Origin: Daphnia carinata
Taxonomy: Eukaryota > Arthropoda > Branchiopoda > Diplostraca > Daphniidae
DNA length: 64,000 bases
Reading direction: 5' to 3'
Assembly: GCF_022539665.2 (NCBI RefSeq)
Contig: NC_081333.1
Span: 2,604,001-2,668,000 of the forward strand
Shown: piece by piece, positions 12,771 to 26,142 of the stretch
Layout: every line of letters begins with the position of its first letter
How positions within the stretch are numbered: position 1 is the stretch's first letter
Translations under genes and position numbers: made by a program
Notes under the pieces: generated by a model
The model's input: only the letters and a program-made list of their open reading frames with translations
What the model was told of the DNA's origin: nothing
The model's database searches: none

Positions 12771-15129
12771 TTATACCTTGGAAACGTCGACACCAGTAAG
12801 AGATTTTACCAATTCTGGCATTTTCGTCATAATCTCTAGAACTTCTCCAGTCAGTTTAGCTGCCCCGGTTTCTCCATTGGCCGTCACCATGGTGATTTTC
12901 TTGGTCTTGGACATGGGAGTAGCAACTTCATGTGCCATCTGTTCATCAGGTATTCAACCGAAAAGTGATCTAAACTTTTAAATTGGCTCATTTTGATGAC
13001 TATTTATAGTATACCTTTGGAAGGGACTTCATTAACATGTCCATCAAGGCGGCTTCGTTGTACTCATTGTAAGCCATTGCTTTTTTGCTCATCTGCTCAG
13101 CTTCAGCTTTGGCTTTGGCTTCAATTGCAAATGCCTCTGCTTCACCCTGTCTCGTACGTATAAATGGTTCATTTAAAAAAAACTTATCCTTTTAATTATT
13201 TATCATATTCAAGAGATCACTTTCAAACGAAGAGCTTCAGCCTCGGCTTTAGCTTCGATCACCGTTTTCTGACGATGAGCCTCAGCCAATTTCTCCAGTC
13301 TACGAGAGACGAACGAAGGTTCTTATTTAAAAATTTAAAACATTTGGTAAAAGGTATTACTCTACCTGTATTTTTCTGCTTCTGCAGGACGACGTACAGT
13401 GGCTTCCAATTCTTTCTCTTTGCGAACGATTTCCTGTTCTTGAACGAGAATTTGCTGAGCGCGCTCTACCACTTGAATCTGCATCTCTTCTTCTTGCACC
13501 TGCTGTTGGATTTTGGCTGCCTGAAGTTCGAAAGCCATTTCGGCTTCTGCTTTCTTCAAAGGTATCGAATTTTATTTTTTTCCGCTAATTAAGCGCACGA
13601 AAATTCGAACAAAAATTACCCTTGCGTTGACTTCTTTGTCGTATTCCGCTTTCTTCACCTCGAAATCACGCTGAGCTTTTGCAATTAGAATATCGTTTTT
13701 CAAACGCGAAGCCATTCGTTCTTCCTCTGCCATGGCTTCTTTGATTTCCGCTTCCGATTTGGCTTGAGCTTCGCCGATACGTGCGTCTCTCTTAACCTCT
13801 GCCGTCCTTCCCATTCCCAGTGCCATCAGGTAGCCCTAAAGAGGAAAATTTTGCGACTGGAATAAATTCCGCGTATAGAATAGATCGATTTATTTTCTAA
13901 CATTCGCATCGGAAATGTCCTTTAGTGTGTAGGAAACGACGAGAATCCCCATGTTAACGAGATCTGCCGATGCTACTTTGAAAACTTGTTTGCTGAATTT
14001 AATGCGGTCTCGGTAGATCTCCTACGTAGTTCATTCAGCGATTCAAAATAGATCCTGAAAGTGCTGTTGTTGTAACTATGTCGTACCTCGACTTTCATCA
14101 TTCCCATGATTGCGCGCTGATGGCCCTCCAGAGTTTCCATTGCAATATGTTTAATTTCATCTTCTGTTTTCCCGAGAAATTGTTCGCAAGCTGCCAAAAG
14201 CATTTCCTGGTTTTGGCCTTGCACTTTGACCTAATGCGTAAAGCTAAGTTTTGAATCGTTACGTTTTTCTTGAAAGACGTATGGTTTTACCTGAGCGATG
14301 CCAGTCACTGAAATTGGGACACCTTCAGAAGTGTAAACAGCTGGACTTTCGACTTTCAGCGTAATCGTATTTAGCGAAATCCTTTAGAATAGCAAACGTA
14401 CGAAATCGTTAATGAATTCTTTGCTGTAATTTATCGTGGTGGACAGTACGTGGTAGCTAGTTTGGTAAGCTAAATTTACCTTTGAAGCTGTTGCACACAT
14501 GGCCAAACGAAAGCACGGCCGCCGGGAATCAGAATAGGTTTGCCACCGGCGTGACAGCATCCTGCCAAGTAAAAAAAAAGGACAAGAACTATGTGTAAAA
14601 GGGGGTCTGCAAAACCATGCGTTATTTAAAATTTTTTCCTAATTTTTTACCGGGACGGTAACGTAATTTCAATTCGTGTTGTACTGGTTTGTATATAAAA
14701 CGTATTTTCTTGTGGATAGTAACCAAAGTACGAACAACATCAAAGATAGCATAATTCACAGGTTGAACATCATGACAGGTGCCATGTGTTCAGCACAAAT
14801 GCTGATAAGTTTTTCTGATAAGAGACTATAGTCATGCTCAGTTATTGCTTACGGAACGTAAATATTACTTTTTTTAAATGCCGAACAGAAATAGAACATT
14901 GCTTTTCATTTTTGTTTTTAATAAGGCAGTAACGCAAAGAGATGACCTTCAACAATTTATGGTATAACTAGTTTATGTCTTATCGAGTACGATTTAGGGT
15001 CTTAAAGAAAACGTAGTGCTTTGATACTTGTGCGTTTAAAATGATTGAAGTTTCAAACTAAACCAGAGCTTAAATACCTGAAACTACCAGCGCTTCGTTC
15101 GGTCCACAAGTTACAAAACCCCAAACCAT
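12771..15129 (-). CDS. Flo1: Flotillin-1
   Basis: Membrane-raft scaffold of the SPFH/prohibitin family; it oligomerises on the inner plasma membrane and endosomes with flotillin-2. Ten coding exons (5' to 3'): 15129-15078, 14561-14480, 14381-14291, 14230-14087, 14021-13902, 13835-13620, 13553-13366, 13299-13221, 13146-13015, 12938-12771. All junctions keep frame and give 423 residues, close to the usual ~427. The N-terminus ([18 protein letters not shown]) matches the family start, followed by a cysteine pair that could be acylated. The SPFH domain includes [20 protein letters not shown]. The C-terminal half is a long Glu/Ala-rich coiled coil ([27 protein letters not shown]). The tail ends LTGVDVSKV. 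Flotillin-1 fits better than flotillin-2 (for example [19 protein letters not shown]). The gene is convergent with neurexin. Confidence 0.96.
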
Positions 15130-15965
15130 TCTCCTGCAACTGTAAAACTCGCACCAATTGTCACGAAGGTCTCACGTTAACTGCTTTTGTGTTGGTTTGA
15201 GTTGCACCACTGAACTGCCCAGTATTTCCCAAATCGAGATAAATATCCAGCGTACACTTCAATGTAAATTTTGATAAGACGATGGGCGGGCAACAACAGC
15301 TATTTGGGACTTTTGGTGTAACCATTGTAACCAGAAATAATGCAATCTTACTAAGTGTGACACATTTTCAGTAGCCGTTGAAATAGCGCTGCCTCTAACG
15401 TAGAATCTCCAGTCCCAAGATTTTTAGACCCTGTTTCACCACCAATCAATTAACGTCCCCGGGTTACTAATCGTTGCGATGTTCGTACTACTTTAACTCA
15501 GCTAAATCGATAGCTTGTTTTTGACGTCATGTTGATGCATAATTCACGACTAGCTCTTACTGAAATTTAAACCGAAGTCCAAAAAACATTAGTAACGCGC
15601 GTCTGTCCTCTTCGAAATATTGCTAACTCGGGTTGATTGATTATTGATTTGTAAAACAGTATAACCATATTTAGTCAAATTGATATTGAACAGGCACTTG
15701 TAGCGTGATGAAATGACTCCTTGTAGTATAGGGTGTGGTGGGGATGGCCGGCGGTTCGTTACGCTTAACCCTTTTTCCACCTTTCTTACACGCGTTCAAT
15801 ATACTTTGTCAACAGCACAACGCATTATGAATAAAAAATTGATTAGTTTATTTTCTTATCAAAGAATCGAGTACGTCTTGCGCTATACAGCGACGATGTA
15901 TTTGAATGTCCGGACATAAAAACTTGTTTTCCTCCATTGCTGTTTGAAAGGCTTCTAAACTATCA
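15130..15965. other. Intergenic region upstream of flotillin-1 and the Gr gene
   Basis: The flotillin-1 start codon (minus) and the gustatory-receptor start codon (plus) are divergent and about 840 bp apart, so this stretch should hold both promoters. No TATA box or other element stands out enough to call. The open frames at 15589-15780 and 15713-15919 look incidental. Confidence 0.5.
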
Positions 15966-17735
15966 ATGGCGAATGATCTCTTTCGGTCTCTGTCACCTGT
16001 TTTCTGGTTTCTGCGTCTAACGGGTGGAACGCCTTTCTTTCACAGCGGATCATCAGCTGGAATTTTGGGTTTCCGTTGGTGTCATCCGCAGACGTTCTGG
16101 TTTGCTTTCGTCACCCTCGTTCATCTCAGTTTTATCTCAGCCCAAGTGTTTGGAGGCCTTTTTACTTTGAAAGATAATTCCACAATAGTTGAAAATTCTA
16201 GCGTTAACAGTTCAACTATTCGTTTAACTAACACCATCTCGCAGGCTCGTTATCTTATAGATACATTTTTCCTATCCAAATTTATTCACTTTCATTTGGC
16301 CAGTCTTCAAAATTTGTTTGAGAACTTGAATTGTGTTGATGCTGTTTACCCCATAGCTTTCACTGATGTCCAACGAGCTCGAAAAATAATTGTTATTGGA
16401 ATCTTTGTTAACCTTTTTTGGGTAAACAATGTTTTCGACGATTTTCATGCAACCGTTTGGCCATGTTTAGCTTTGATTGCTGTAACCATTTACCGTACTT
16501 TTATCTCTAGCACGTAGCTTTCTTGATCAATGGATTCATTTTTCAAGTGCATTTAAACGAGCCCGATTGGATGCTGATCGTTCGAATATTGAATAACTTA
16601 ATGCACGCTGTTGGCCAATTGCATTCCAACATGGTAAGATTCATTTGTATGTCCCTGAAATTTTAAAACGCAATTAATTTCATGTCTTTTTTTTAACCAC
16701 TAGTTGGTGATTTTGTTTGCCAGCTTGTGCTATATGGTTGGTCTTCGTTTCGGTGGTCTCACAAAGACGTTACAGCAGCTTATCGTTACTGACGGCACAT
16801 TCCGGTTAACCTGTAATGGATGGACAAACGTCACAGCTGAATCGCCAAATAAAAATCCTTGCAACACTCGCCCTTCTACGCAAAATCAAGTACTTCCTGA
16901 CGAATCGTTGTCTGATGTCGATCGACCTGCTACAGCGATGAAAGAATTACGTTACCGGTACGTAAAACTATTAATGAATGACGGTACTGTGTAATTGATT
17001 TGCTGTGCAGTCTTATTTCATCGTAATTGTAGAAATTTCTTTCTTTTCAGTCCATTGACTTTGCGTTTAGTTTTTCTGAAAACGATTTACTTGACGCTGT
17101 GCGAGGCAGTGTTAACCCATCTGAACAAAGCCTTCGGGTTGTCTTTGCTGTTCTACCTGATCTCCAAGTTGATCAGTGCTTCGATAGGATGTCATGGATT
17201 TTTGCAGGACTTGATGAATCTCTCTCTTGGCTTATTTTGGTTTTTTGTTAATGTTCCGGACATCACTGGCATTTTCGTCTTATTCCAATCTGCCGACTAC
17301 GTCCGTGGCGAGGTACGTGGATTTGTCATTGATCTTTTATTGCTTGATTTTATTTTATTATCTACTTTCTGTTAAAGGTGAAACAGTTCTTTAGTTTAGT
17401 GGCCCAAATTTCGACGCAAGATCTATCCATAGTGGAGCGCAGTGAAGTATATTAACTCACACGAGAAATTGACTACTTCCATTTCGTGTACCTGATACGT
17501 GACTGATTTGCATGCAGTTACAAACTTTCATTTTGCAAGTGCAAGGGGAGTCTATTGAATTATCCGTCTGCGGACTCTTTAAGTTGGGCAAGCAACTACT
17601 CCCCGCGGTAATATGAGCACTTCGGTTGGTGAATGTCGTCCGCTTTAAAGTTCTAAAGTAAAATCAATGGTTCACGGTCAGGTTGCCGGGACGATAGCTA
17701 CCTACATGTTGGTCCTATTCCAGTTCAATCAATAG
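15966..17735 (+). pseudogene. Gustatory receptor (Gr superfamily), frame-disrupted
   Basis: Seven-transmembrane chemoreceptor of the arthropod Gr superfamily (ligand-gated cation channels in chemosensory neurons). Exon segments: 15966-16633 (disrupted), 16704-16957, 17051-17312, 17378-17446, 17518-17607, 17682-17735; the last five keep frame. The C-terminus holds the family signature TYhhhhhQF as ATYMLVLFQF, in the final short exon just after a phase-0 intron, the classic Gr arrangement. The first exon reads well to about 16508, then continues one frame over (LARSFLDQWIHF), as if two bases were lost in a TC repeat. It shifts again at about 16594 to reach NNLMHAVGQLHSNM and a normal donor. Without repair the frame stops at 16515-16517. 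The gene is therefore a recent pseudogene or carries assembly errors. Family call is strong; functional status is unsure. Confidence 0.85.
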
Positions 17736-20700
17736 AGGAACCACCCGTCATTACTGCGTTCTACTTTGTTCGAGCAGCTAAACATCCTCTGCAGCAAGGC
17801 AAGTTGTATCCGGCAATAACAGATGTGGCCAATGTACTTGATGCGTCCTTTTCCCTTTTGAATTCATGTCGATGGTATTGCAAAACACGTTGGCAGTCCC
17901 TATGATAAAATCGCAAACCAGTGTAGAGCACAAGAAACAACCTCGTTGTGTGGAATACTAGCCGTTCGTAAAAGAATCCGACACTTGTATTCGTAATATA
18001 ATAAATCTGTCTAACCTGGGGTTGCGGGAAAGCATTGAGGGGCTCAACTAGGCCATCGTCAAAAGTTATGGCACTCGTTTCAAATGCTCCCTACGCTAGG
18101 CTCTTTCCCAGACGAAGCAACGTGAATGGTAAATCAATACTCTTTTGGCTCGTGAACCACCCAGAGCTTCTTTTAGTAGTTCTGATGCAAAGGCAAATCA
18201 GCAAAAAGAAATTTGATGCAGCATCCACGACTGATGTTTTTGCAGCATCATTTTGCACGTAAGATAATGGGTGGGTGTTTGTTTGACGGCTACCACTTCA
18301 CTTCTGCTTGTGTGTCATGATACATTGATTAATACTTCGCAGTAATTAAACACACCCTGATATTGGGGCCGTGTCATTCTGCACATGCCATATAGCAGCT
18401 GGATTGCTGCTTTCTTATTAACGTTTATCTCGATAATCGATTTATTTGTTCCAAGTCACAGCAGCCGTCGTCTGCTCACGTCAGTCATGAGAAAATAAAT
18501 TCAAGTCGAGTTGTGTTTTGAAAGCGTTATAGCTTTTTTCTATTTATGTGCATCAATTTCTTCGGTGTCTTTGCAGTATGGAAGAGTAACGACAAGAAGC
18601 CATCTCTGGTAGGTCTGATTATCATTTGTTAGAAATTTCTCATGTCTAGTTTTTCAAGATGGTGAGAACTAAGAGCTAGATAATCTATTGACATAGGACG
18701 TTTTAAGCCCATGGTACACGTACGTCTCTTTTAGCTCTCTCACCCCAAATGTTTGGATAAGTTTCGTTTCGCTTCCGATGGTAATGTACAAACAGAAGGA
18801 AGTGTGCCTCAGAATTAGATAATGGTCCTTTTCGTTTCACTTTGTTCTAAATCGCAAACAAAACGACCGAGTTGTTTTTCTACAGTCTGGCCAATTTCCA
18901 GATGTTCTTTCAGCAGCTTAGACGCCACCGATCGTTAATTTCTAATCCCACCCAGAAGTGCTCATCAAGCAGGCAAAGCAATGGTCATCGGCATCCCCAT
19001 CAACGTATTTTTAGCTGATTCTTGCCAAGTCTACCACCAGAAATTTAGTCGTAAAGCTCTTAAAAGCATTTTTTACATTTCCCTGACATCTGGTGTTGTT
19101 AACCTTCCCTCTCGTCGTTTGACACCATCAATGTCACTTTAAAAAACACAGAATATTTCAAACCTTTCGTAGAATTGAAATTCCCTATTTCAATCTTTGA
19201 CATTATACGATTACCGTCCGTTAAATTCGTTTGCCTACCAGACCATGGTGACCATCGATCAGTCACCGTAATCGAGTATCTAGGTTACCTTCACTGGTTC
19301 TCTCCAAACAGATCGGTTTACGTCAATCGGTTGCCACGAATTTGTCGTGGATTTTCCGCCTCCGTGTACACGTTTTCTTCACAAGTGTCTCGTATATCTT
19401 GCCTATCTTTGCCACGTGTCAGGCCGTTGCCTACTACACATAGTTCCACTGATGCCTTTGTCGTGCTTTTGTGCCAATCTATCGAGCTACTGGCGGAATC
19501 GACAAATAGGGCAAGCAACTCCCAATGGTAGATTGTCAGCACGTCTTAGAAGTTGCCCTTTTTTTTTCAAATTGCAATCACGGATTTATCTTGGGTGGGA
19601 ATTCTAATCGTGAAGATTCTTCATCTTACACGATTAGAAACGCCCCGAACAAGGGATTGAAAATTACATTGTTTTTTTCTCCCGGAAATGGTACTGGGTC
19701 CGTTGGACAAATGAAGATTTTAGCTATTTTAGACAATCACAATAGACTCTGCATTCGTTATCCGTTCAGGATAGCCTTTTTTGTTTGCTGTTTGCTTAAA
19801 CCCCTATTGACCAATTCACTTCGCTCGCCCTCTCTTAACGATCTATTGGTTAGAAACAAAGCCTTGTTTTCCTGTCCCAAGCGTTTGTTTCGCTCTGTTT
19901 GTGTCTGTAATGACTGACGCCACTGCGCGCCCTCTTCCCTCCCTGGAAGATAAACGAGAACACGCTTTAATAGCGTGATATCCTCCTTTGTGCTAGTGGT
20001 AGCCTTTTGTGCGGGAATCGCAGGGTGGTAGCCGAGTACGTAACCGCGTCTTGAATGACAACAAGCAATCAACAACATACGTGTACCGATAGAAGTTTTA
20101 GTCGTGCGGAGGTGAGACGCAAGTCATAGCAAGCTAGTTAAGCCAACTGTTGAAGAAAGGAAATGTCGAATCGATGAACGTGTTGGAGGACGAAAACTTC
20201 TGACGTACTTGTCAAATCAATAAATATGCGTCGCTGATTGCGCCAATCCATACCTCGTTAATTTTAGCGACGTGCAAGGAATAAACAAACAAAAAATTGG
20301 TTGCTGAATTACGTTTAGCCAATTTTTTTGTTTGGTTATTTTTGAAAATTATATTCATTCTTAAGCAAGTGAGTCAACATATGCAACTGTAGACGTAAAA
20401 TGGGCCGGGCAATGGTATAAAAAAAAGGAACTCTATAGGGAAAGGACATCTAGATAACGCTTTTGTTTATGGAATGTGGGCGCATCTGCACGAAGTAAAA
20501 AAAGAAAACAAGTTCATCGATACGGCAATATCCATCAATAACCAAATAAGAGATAGAAACCTTAATGCTGCGTTATACTGCGCCTTCATTCCCTGGCCAT
20601 TTATTATTATTATTGTTATTTTTTTTTTTCTGCACTTTTGGCTTCTTTCCAAGAGTAACTTTCTATTTTTTACGAGTCACTGCGAATTTTACGGCTGTTT

Positions 20701-23237
20701 ACAAGGTTACTGGGTACAATTGACCAATAATGAAAATGGCTGGTGTTGCTAGGTCAGCCGGAACGTGTCTCCGTGTTATGAGGACCGTTTAACTTTTTTG
20801 TCACGCAAACGCCAGCTAAACGTTGGGAATTCGTTCCCGTGTTATCCGGCGCGTATAGACCTATAGACGTACAATTTATGTATGACTGTTATTGATTTTA
20901 TTGGAACAAAACTGGGGCCACAAGGTCGCAGCACTTGTCCCCGCAACATTCGAACTTGTCAATTCTTGTTGAATTATAGAAGTAGCTTGTCTATATCGAT
21001 TGGATTGGCGAAAATGTTAGGAGACCGTAACGTTTTCACGCCTGAGTTGTCAATTTCGTTACACAGACAACTTCACAAAAAAAAATCAAACACCTTTCTC
21101 CCTTCCAGTTTCTGCGCTGATTACACGCTTAAACGTGTTTGTACTGCTATGCACAGTATGTTCATTCAGTTATTTATATCTTGCTCGTTATTTCATGAAA
21201 TGTATTTATAAATTCATGCACGTAGAAAAGAGAGAGAAACAGGGCCGCATAAAAAGACCGTGCATCTGACGGCCGGAAAATGAAACGGCCGCAAGTTTTG
21301 AAAAATTCCGCTTTAAATCTTTCGGTCGTTTTTTAAGAGGCAGGTGGCAACGCTTGAAGAACTCGATAAATTTCTTTCCTTAAAAAACGCCCCATATTTT
21401 TCCCTTGGTCTTTCCCCTGCTGAGTTTCAGTGGAGAAATCATGACGTTTCGTTCCACGAACAGTTCAACGCAAACACACAGTGAAAGAGATTCGAGTGGC
21501 AAAATATTTGTTCAGCAGGTTGCTGAGTCCTTCGAATTCATTTATGGCGTGAAATGTATTCCAGGAATAGAAAAAAATAGAACCCAATGCTTTCATGCAT
21601 AAAAAGGGGGCGTCTCAGACGGCCAGTTATTTTATTTGTGACGTTGCGGCTTAAATTTAGCACGTATGCACGAGCGTTACTCGATGGGACCTGGGGCAAT
21701 ATGCGATTTCACACCCGCTTACAGCTAGTGAACATCCGCATCGATTGTAGTTTCTTACTCCTTTCGTTCTTAATTTTCAAGGAACGTCACGTATAACGTC
21801 AGCATACATAGTGGGTCATAACTCTCGAAAATTGTGTGCGGTTATAACGGACCCCCCACGCAACTTCCCGGAGTTTTTGAACGGAACTGTCGGAACTATT
21901 ACCACTGTGTGTGTGTGTGTGTTCATAATTCACGCGGTTGTGTAACGAAAAAAAAAACGCAAATCCGCGCTCGCTAAAATGATGCGTGTTCGTCCCACGT
22001 ACCGTAAAACCAACAGTGTTTGTACTTTCTCATTATTTTCCAATGCCAGTGTGTTGACTTTATGACCGACCTTTCAAAGCAGCGCACTCCTCGATCCGTT
22101 CCGGAATTCTAGACAATGTTTATTTGCAATTTCATGGATCTGAACAGCCAGTCAAAATGCGGACAAACAACTGGACTGCGAATAGAAAGGTCATTCATGT
22201 AGATAATTAAAAGCGACAACCACTAAAGTTAAAGGTCGAAAGCTTCCCAAAGCAAATCTGCAACTTACAATTGTTAAGTTTTGTTTTGGCACGAAAGGTA
22301 TGCGTCCTTCATAAAGTGCCAATATTTCTGTCACCGAATTGAAAAGAAAACATTCACGTTGCCCCAAAATTTAGGCTTATTTCCAAGACGCGTATTACAA
22401 CTGAAAAATAAAAACGAAATTCCTTTTCGTTCGGATCTTAACGGGTCGCTCTTTTAAAATGCGCTGGCGCGCCGATGGGCGACGAAAGCGCGGAGGGCGT
22501 TCCTTATCCCACTCCCACGTCTTGCTGTGGTTGTCGTAGTATAGGCCACAACCGCTTATGGGTATCAGACGTTAGATCGAAAAGTGTTATATTCGTCGGA
22601 GGTCGTGAATTTGTTCGCAAGACGACAGACGTGCGGGTCTCTCCCGTTTCTTTTCAAGTGCGGCCACGGTGAACTCACGTAAAGAGCAATGCAGCAAGTG
22701 TTTCTCGTCATTGTTGGTTTTAGATTTCAAGCCAAGCATCTGCCATTTACCGAAGACCAAATAAACCGTGACCGCTCTTAGCCAAAAGTTGTGTTTAAAT
22801 TTTTCAAAAATTTCTTTTTTTTTTTTTTGCTGTTGTTGATTTGCTGGATTTTTTTTGTGTGTTTGCTCCGACGTTCCTTTTGGAGGTTTTTGGATATCGC
22901 GCACAGGGGGCTTACTTCATCATCGTCATCAGGCCGTCGCAAGACGTCCTGTTTTGTTTCGCTTGTCAAGTTGATCGGAAACAACTGGCTGCTGTCACGT
23001 GATGCCCAATTCTTCCAGTGTGCCGTCATGTCTCCTCGCGCACATCTTGCTCGGTAGTATCGAGTAGTATCTCTGTGGTATCTCACCGATCATTCCGCAT
23101 CGGTCGACGACACGGTGCGGAGTGGTAAGCTTTTAAATCTCGCCTCTGCGTCCGGAGATGAACTTTGAGCCGAGGCTCATTGCCGCTTACTGTGTAGTCC
23201 CGCAAGTGTTTTCGTGAGCCCCAATATCATTTTTTTC
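17736..23237. other. Intergenic, no supported gene
   Basis: About 5.5 kb of mostly AT-rich DNA between the Gr gene and the GPCR. The many short open frames on both strands (for example 19175-19607 in two frames, 19525-19917, 20882-21211, 22475-22672) lack recognisable domains, splice-site pairs in phase, or codon bias. A (GT)n microsatellite lies near 21905-21922. The GPCR promoter and 5' UTR should be at the right-hand end. A decayed chemoreceptor relative cannot be excluded. Confidence 0.5.
18000..18005 (+). terminator. Poly(A) signal AATAAA downstream of the Gr gene
   Basis: A canonical AATAAA lies about 265 bp after the Gr stop codon and is the first clear candidate for transcript 3'-end formation. 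Sequence match only. Confidence 0.4.
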
Positions 23238-25191
23238 ATGATGGATATGAACGTTTACGACACGGCGCTCTTCTCGTTCACGTTGGTAGAAGCAGCCGCC
23301 ATCGTCCTGGGCAATGGATTACTGGTGGTGACTTTTGTCCGACACAGAACTTTGCTTAACGCCATGAACTGTTATATCTGCTCCATGTGTTTTTCGGGAC
23401 TCATCACGGGTATCATCGTTCCACTCGGTTTCGGCAACTACGTCGGGTAAGGCGGAAGACCATGGCGTCGTAGGTTGTTTTTTTTGTTTTTTTTTTTGTT
23501 TTTTTTTTTACCGCTGACAGTCAAGCGGAAGGATATGTTTGCTATTCCTACTTAACTTTCCATATCAGTTGCGTTTACAACAAATAGCAGAAGCTGACAG
23601 ATTACAAAGTATAGTCGAGGGCAGAGCCCGCAACGACAGGGTGCCATGTTTCAAGCGGGCAGAGTGCTGACAGTGCTTTCGCAGGCCACAATAATGGATC
23701 GTTCTTTATTTGCTCTTGTATTTAGTCTTCTTTTATTATCCGTTTGTTTTATCTTTTTCTCAGCGGGAGAGGCAATTTGCCCGAGCCACGACACACACAA
23801 AAAAGGCAGACAATCTTGATCTGTATGTTGTTTTTTTTTTTGCGATGTGTGTATTCGTGACTGCGATTATTCAGCGGGATTCTAGTCGTGATCGATAGAG
23901 TAGACCTTTTTGCGTGATAGATACGAATATAAAGGAAGGTGGACAAATAGAATTCTTTCTCTCGGACTGTTATGTTAACTTGATTAACGCATCTAAGATA
24001 ACACAACTAATCAGAAAATTAGCCATGACTCATTGCGTGCTCACCCTAATATTCTGATAGACTACGTTTTTGTTATTGCAAATAGATAAATAGAAAAGAT
24101 TTTGACTCATCATTAAAAAGCTAATAGATTAAAACTTTCTTCTATTTATTTGCAGGCCTTACACAGTTTCGGGACTAAGTTTACCCAAATGCTACGTTCA
24201 AAACGTCAAGACATCCATATTCTTCGCTACGGCGTGTAATAGTAAGAGAAATGTTTAACTATCCTAAAGATCTCGCCATAAATAAAACTTAAGTTCCTTT
24301 TTGTTTTGTTATAATACTCATCCATTAAAATGTGAACCTCGATCTTCCCCTGAAAACAAAGGTATTTCCTGCATGCTGGCCATGGCTGTGGAAAGGTGGC
24401 GGACGCTGCTGTCGACGAATTCCCGCCAGCGAAGAGGTCCCGCCAATTTGACCTGCAAGTTGATCATTCTGGCCGGCTGGGCCGTGTCGTTTACATACGC
24501 GTGTGTTCTTATATCTATTCAAGAAGTGGATGATGTGCCCATCCTGTACGAAGGTGCGGCCACCAATTCGTGTTTGCAGGACAATCAGACGCAGTGCTCC
24601 GATTTCGAATTTTGTTTCACCGTCGATCCGGAGAATTTGGCACTTGTCCGAAAAGTCAATCTTGTCTCTTTAGTGGCCGTTTTCATTATACCCCTCTGCA
24701 TCATCAGCGTCATCTACACTGTCCTAGTCACGCGGCTCTTACGCAACGCACAGCAAAGTGAAAAGGCCAACCGGGGAGCTTGCAGCATCCACCGGGCCAA
24801 ATTGAGAGCCATGCAGGCCATGATCCTGGTGGTTGTCATTTTCGCCATGTGCTGGCTGCCCGGCCACGTTTTCTTCGTCTGGTCTCTGTCGACGAATCCG
24901 CACAAAGTGGAGAGAGGCGCCGCGTTCCACACGGTCCCGCTCCGACTGAGACTCATCAGCGATTTCGTGTTCCACCTGGTCATCACGCACCATTGGATCC
25001 AGGTCTTCATTTATCCTCGATACAGTCGACAGCTGGCCAATGCCATTAAAGAGACGACCACTTTCTTTCTTTCCTGGTTCATGATGGACGCTTGCCGACG
25101 TCATTGTGGCCAGGGTCAGCAGCCGACGTCGGTCAAAGCGACGAAGACGTCCAATGCGCATGCCACTTGCATTTCTGCATCTATGGTCTGA
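23238..25191 (+). CDS. Class A (rhodopsin-like) GPCR, orphan
   Basis: Seven-transmembrane G-protein-coupled receptor of 374 residues. Exons 23238-23446, 24156-24241 and 24362-25191 join in frame. TM1 carries GNGLLVV with the conserved Asn. A TM2-like segment begins in exon 1. TM3 lies across the exon 2/3 junction and ends AMAVERWR, so E-R-W replaces the usual D/E-R-Y. TM6 has CWLPGH. The TM7 end reads VFIYPRYSRQ and lacks a standard NPxxY. A cysteine in the extracellular loop before TM3 (PKCYV) can pair with ECL2 cysteines. The start chosen is the first of two adjacent ATGs; the frame is open further upstream only from a GTG. CWLPxH is common in peptide receptors, but the ligand cannot be named from sequence. 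Confidence 0.88.
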
Positions 25192-26142
25192 ACGTTTATA
25201 CAAACATGGAGCAGACAGACGACAGAGAGATATACAAGCTTATGGCTATCAATCTTACGAGTTTATTATCGCGTTTTTGTTCTGCCATTGTTTTTGAAAA
25301 CTGTGGGCTCCTATGCTCGTTCTCGTTATTGTGTATATACATACAGGAGGAACTCGCACACACAATGCAACAGCATGCAGTCTGATGTCTATCGGCCGGG
25401 CCCAACGTAAACAAATTACATTCAGTCCCTTCCCCAAAAAAACTCCTTTATACAAGTAACACAATCATTGGCTATATATAGTGGAAGCGAAAGTGGAAGA
25501 CACGCAGCGGAAAGAGAAGATGGATTATTTGGGAAAAGAGCACAGGCCACCCAAAGTTGGACGTGTAAACATAAGTGTACAGATTGTGTTATAATATTCG
25601 CAGAATGGCGGTTGCTACGTCCAGCGCCCGCCTGTCCTTTATGTACTACGATGGCGCGGGTATACTTGTACGTTTCGCTGTCTGTTCTTGGTTGTTTCTA
25701 CACTCCACCTCACTATCAGTTTCTGAAATTGTTTTATTCTCGTTTTCGTTCCTGTTAATTGATGTGTACCAATAAACATCGCGACAAATATATCTATGCA
25801 CGCAATCGCTTTACGTCACTTTACTTTTTCTACCCAAGGTAAAAATGTAGTGCGGTAAATTATGTCGAGTTTTAAATGTGGCGTTTGGTTAGCAAATGCA
25901 ATTAATCATGTATACCAAAGTCTATCTCAGTAATGAAGCCACCACCCACTTCAAAATCAAATTTGAATCTCGCCCTTCCCCTTTCACTTCTCAATTGGAG
26001 AAACAAGCCTGACCTTTTTGTACAAAAACTAATTAACTATAAGTCCCAAGTCAAAACGAACCTGGTTTCGACATCAGTTTTAAATTTTGAATACAAAACA
26101 TGTATTTCTATAGCAGTATCTGTGTTTTTAAAAAATAAATAA
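25192..26142. other. GPCR 3' UTR and intergenic DNA
   Basis: Non-coding DNA after the GPCR stop. The likely 3' UTR runs to a poly(A) signal at 25771. Open frames here (25092-25385 continuing the GPCR shadow, 25468-25758, 25933-26142) show no domain. Confidence 0.5.
25771..25776 (+). terminator. Poly(A) signal AATAAA of the GPCR gene
   Basis: A canonical AATAAA in a T-rich context about 580 bp after the GPCR stop codon, the best candidate for its 3' end. Confidence 0.5.

Noticed and set aside
19175-19607. Two overlapping frames of 118 and 86 codons
   Set aside because: No transmembrane pattern or chemoreceptor motif could be confirmed; neither frame links to neighbours by splice sites.
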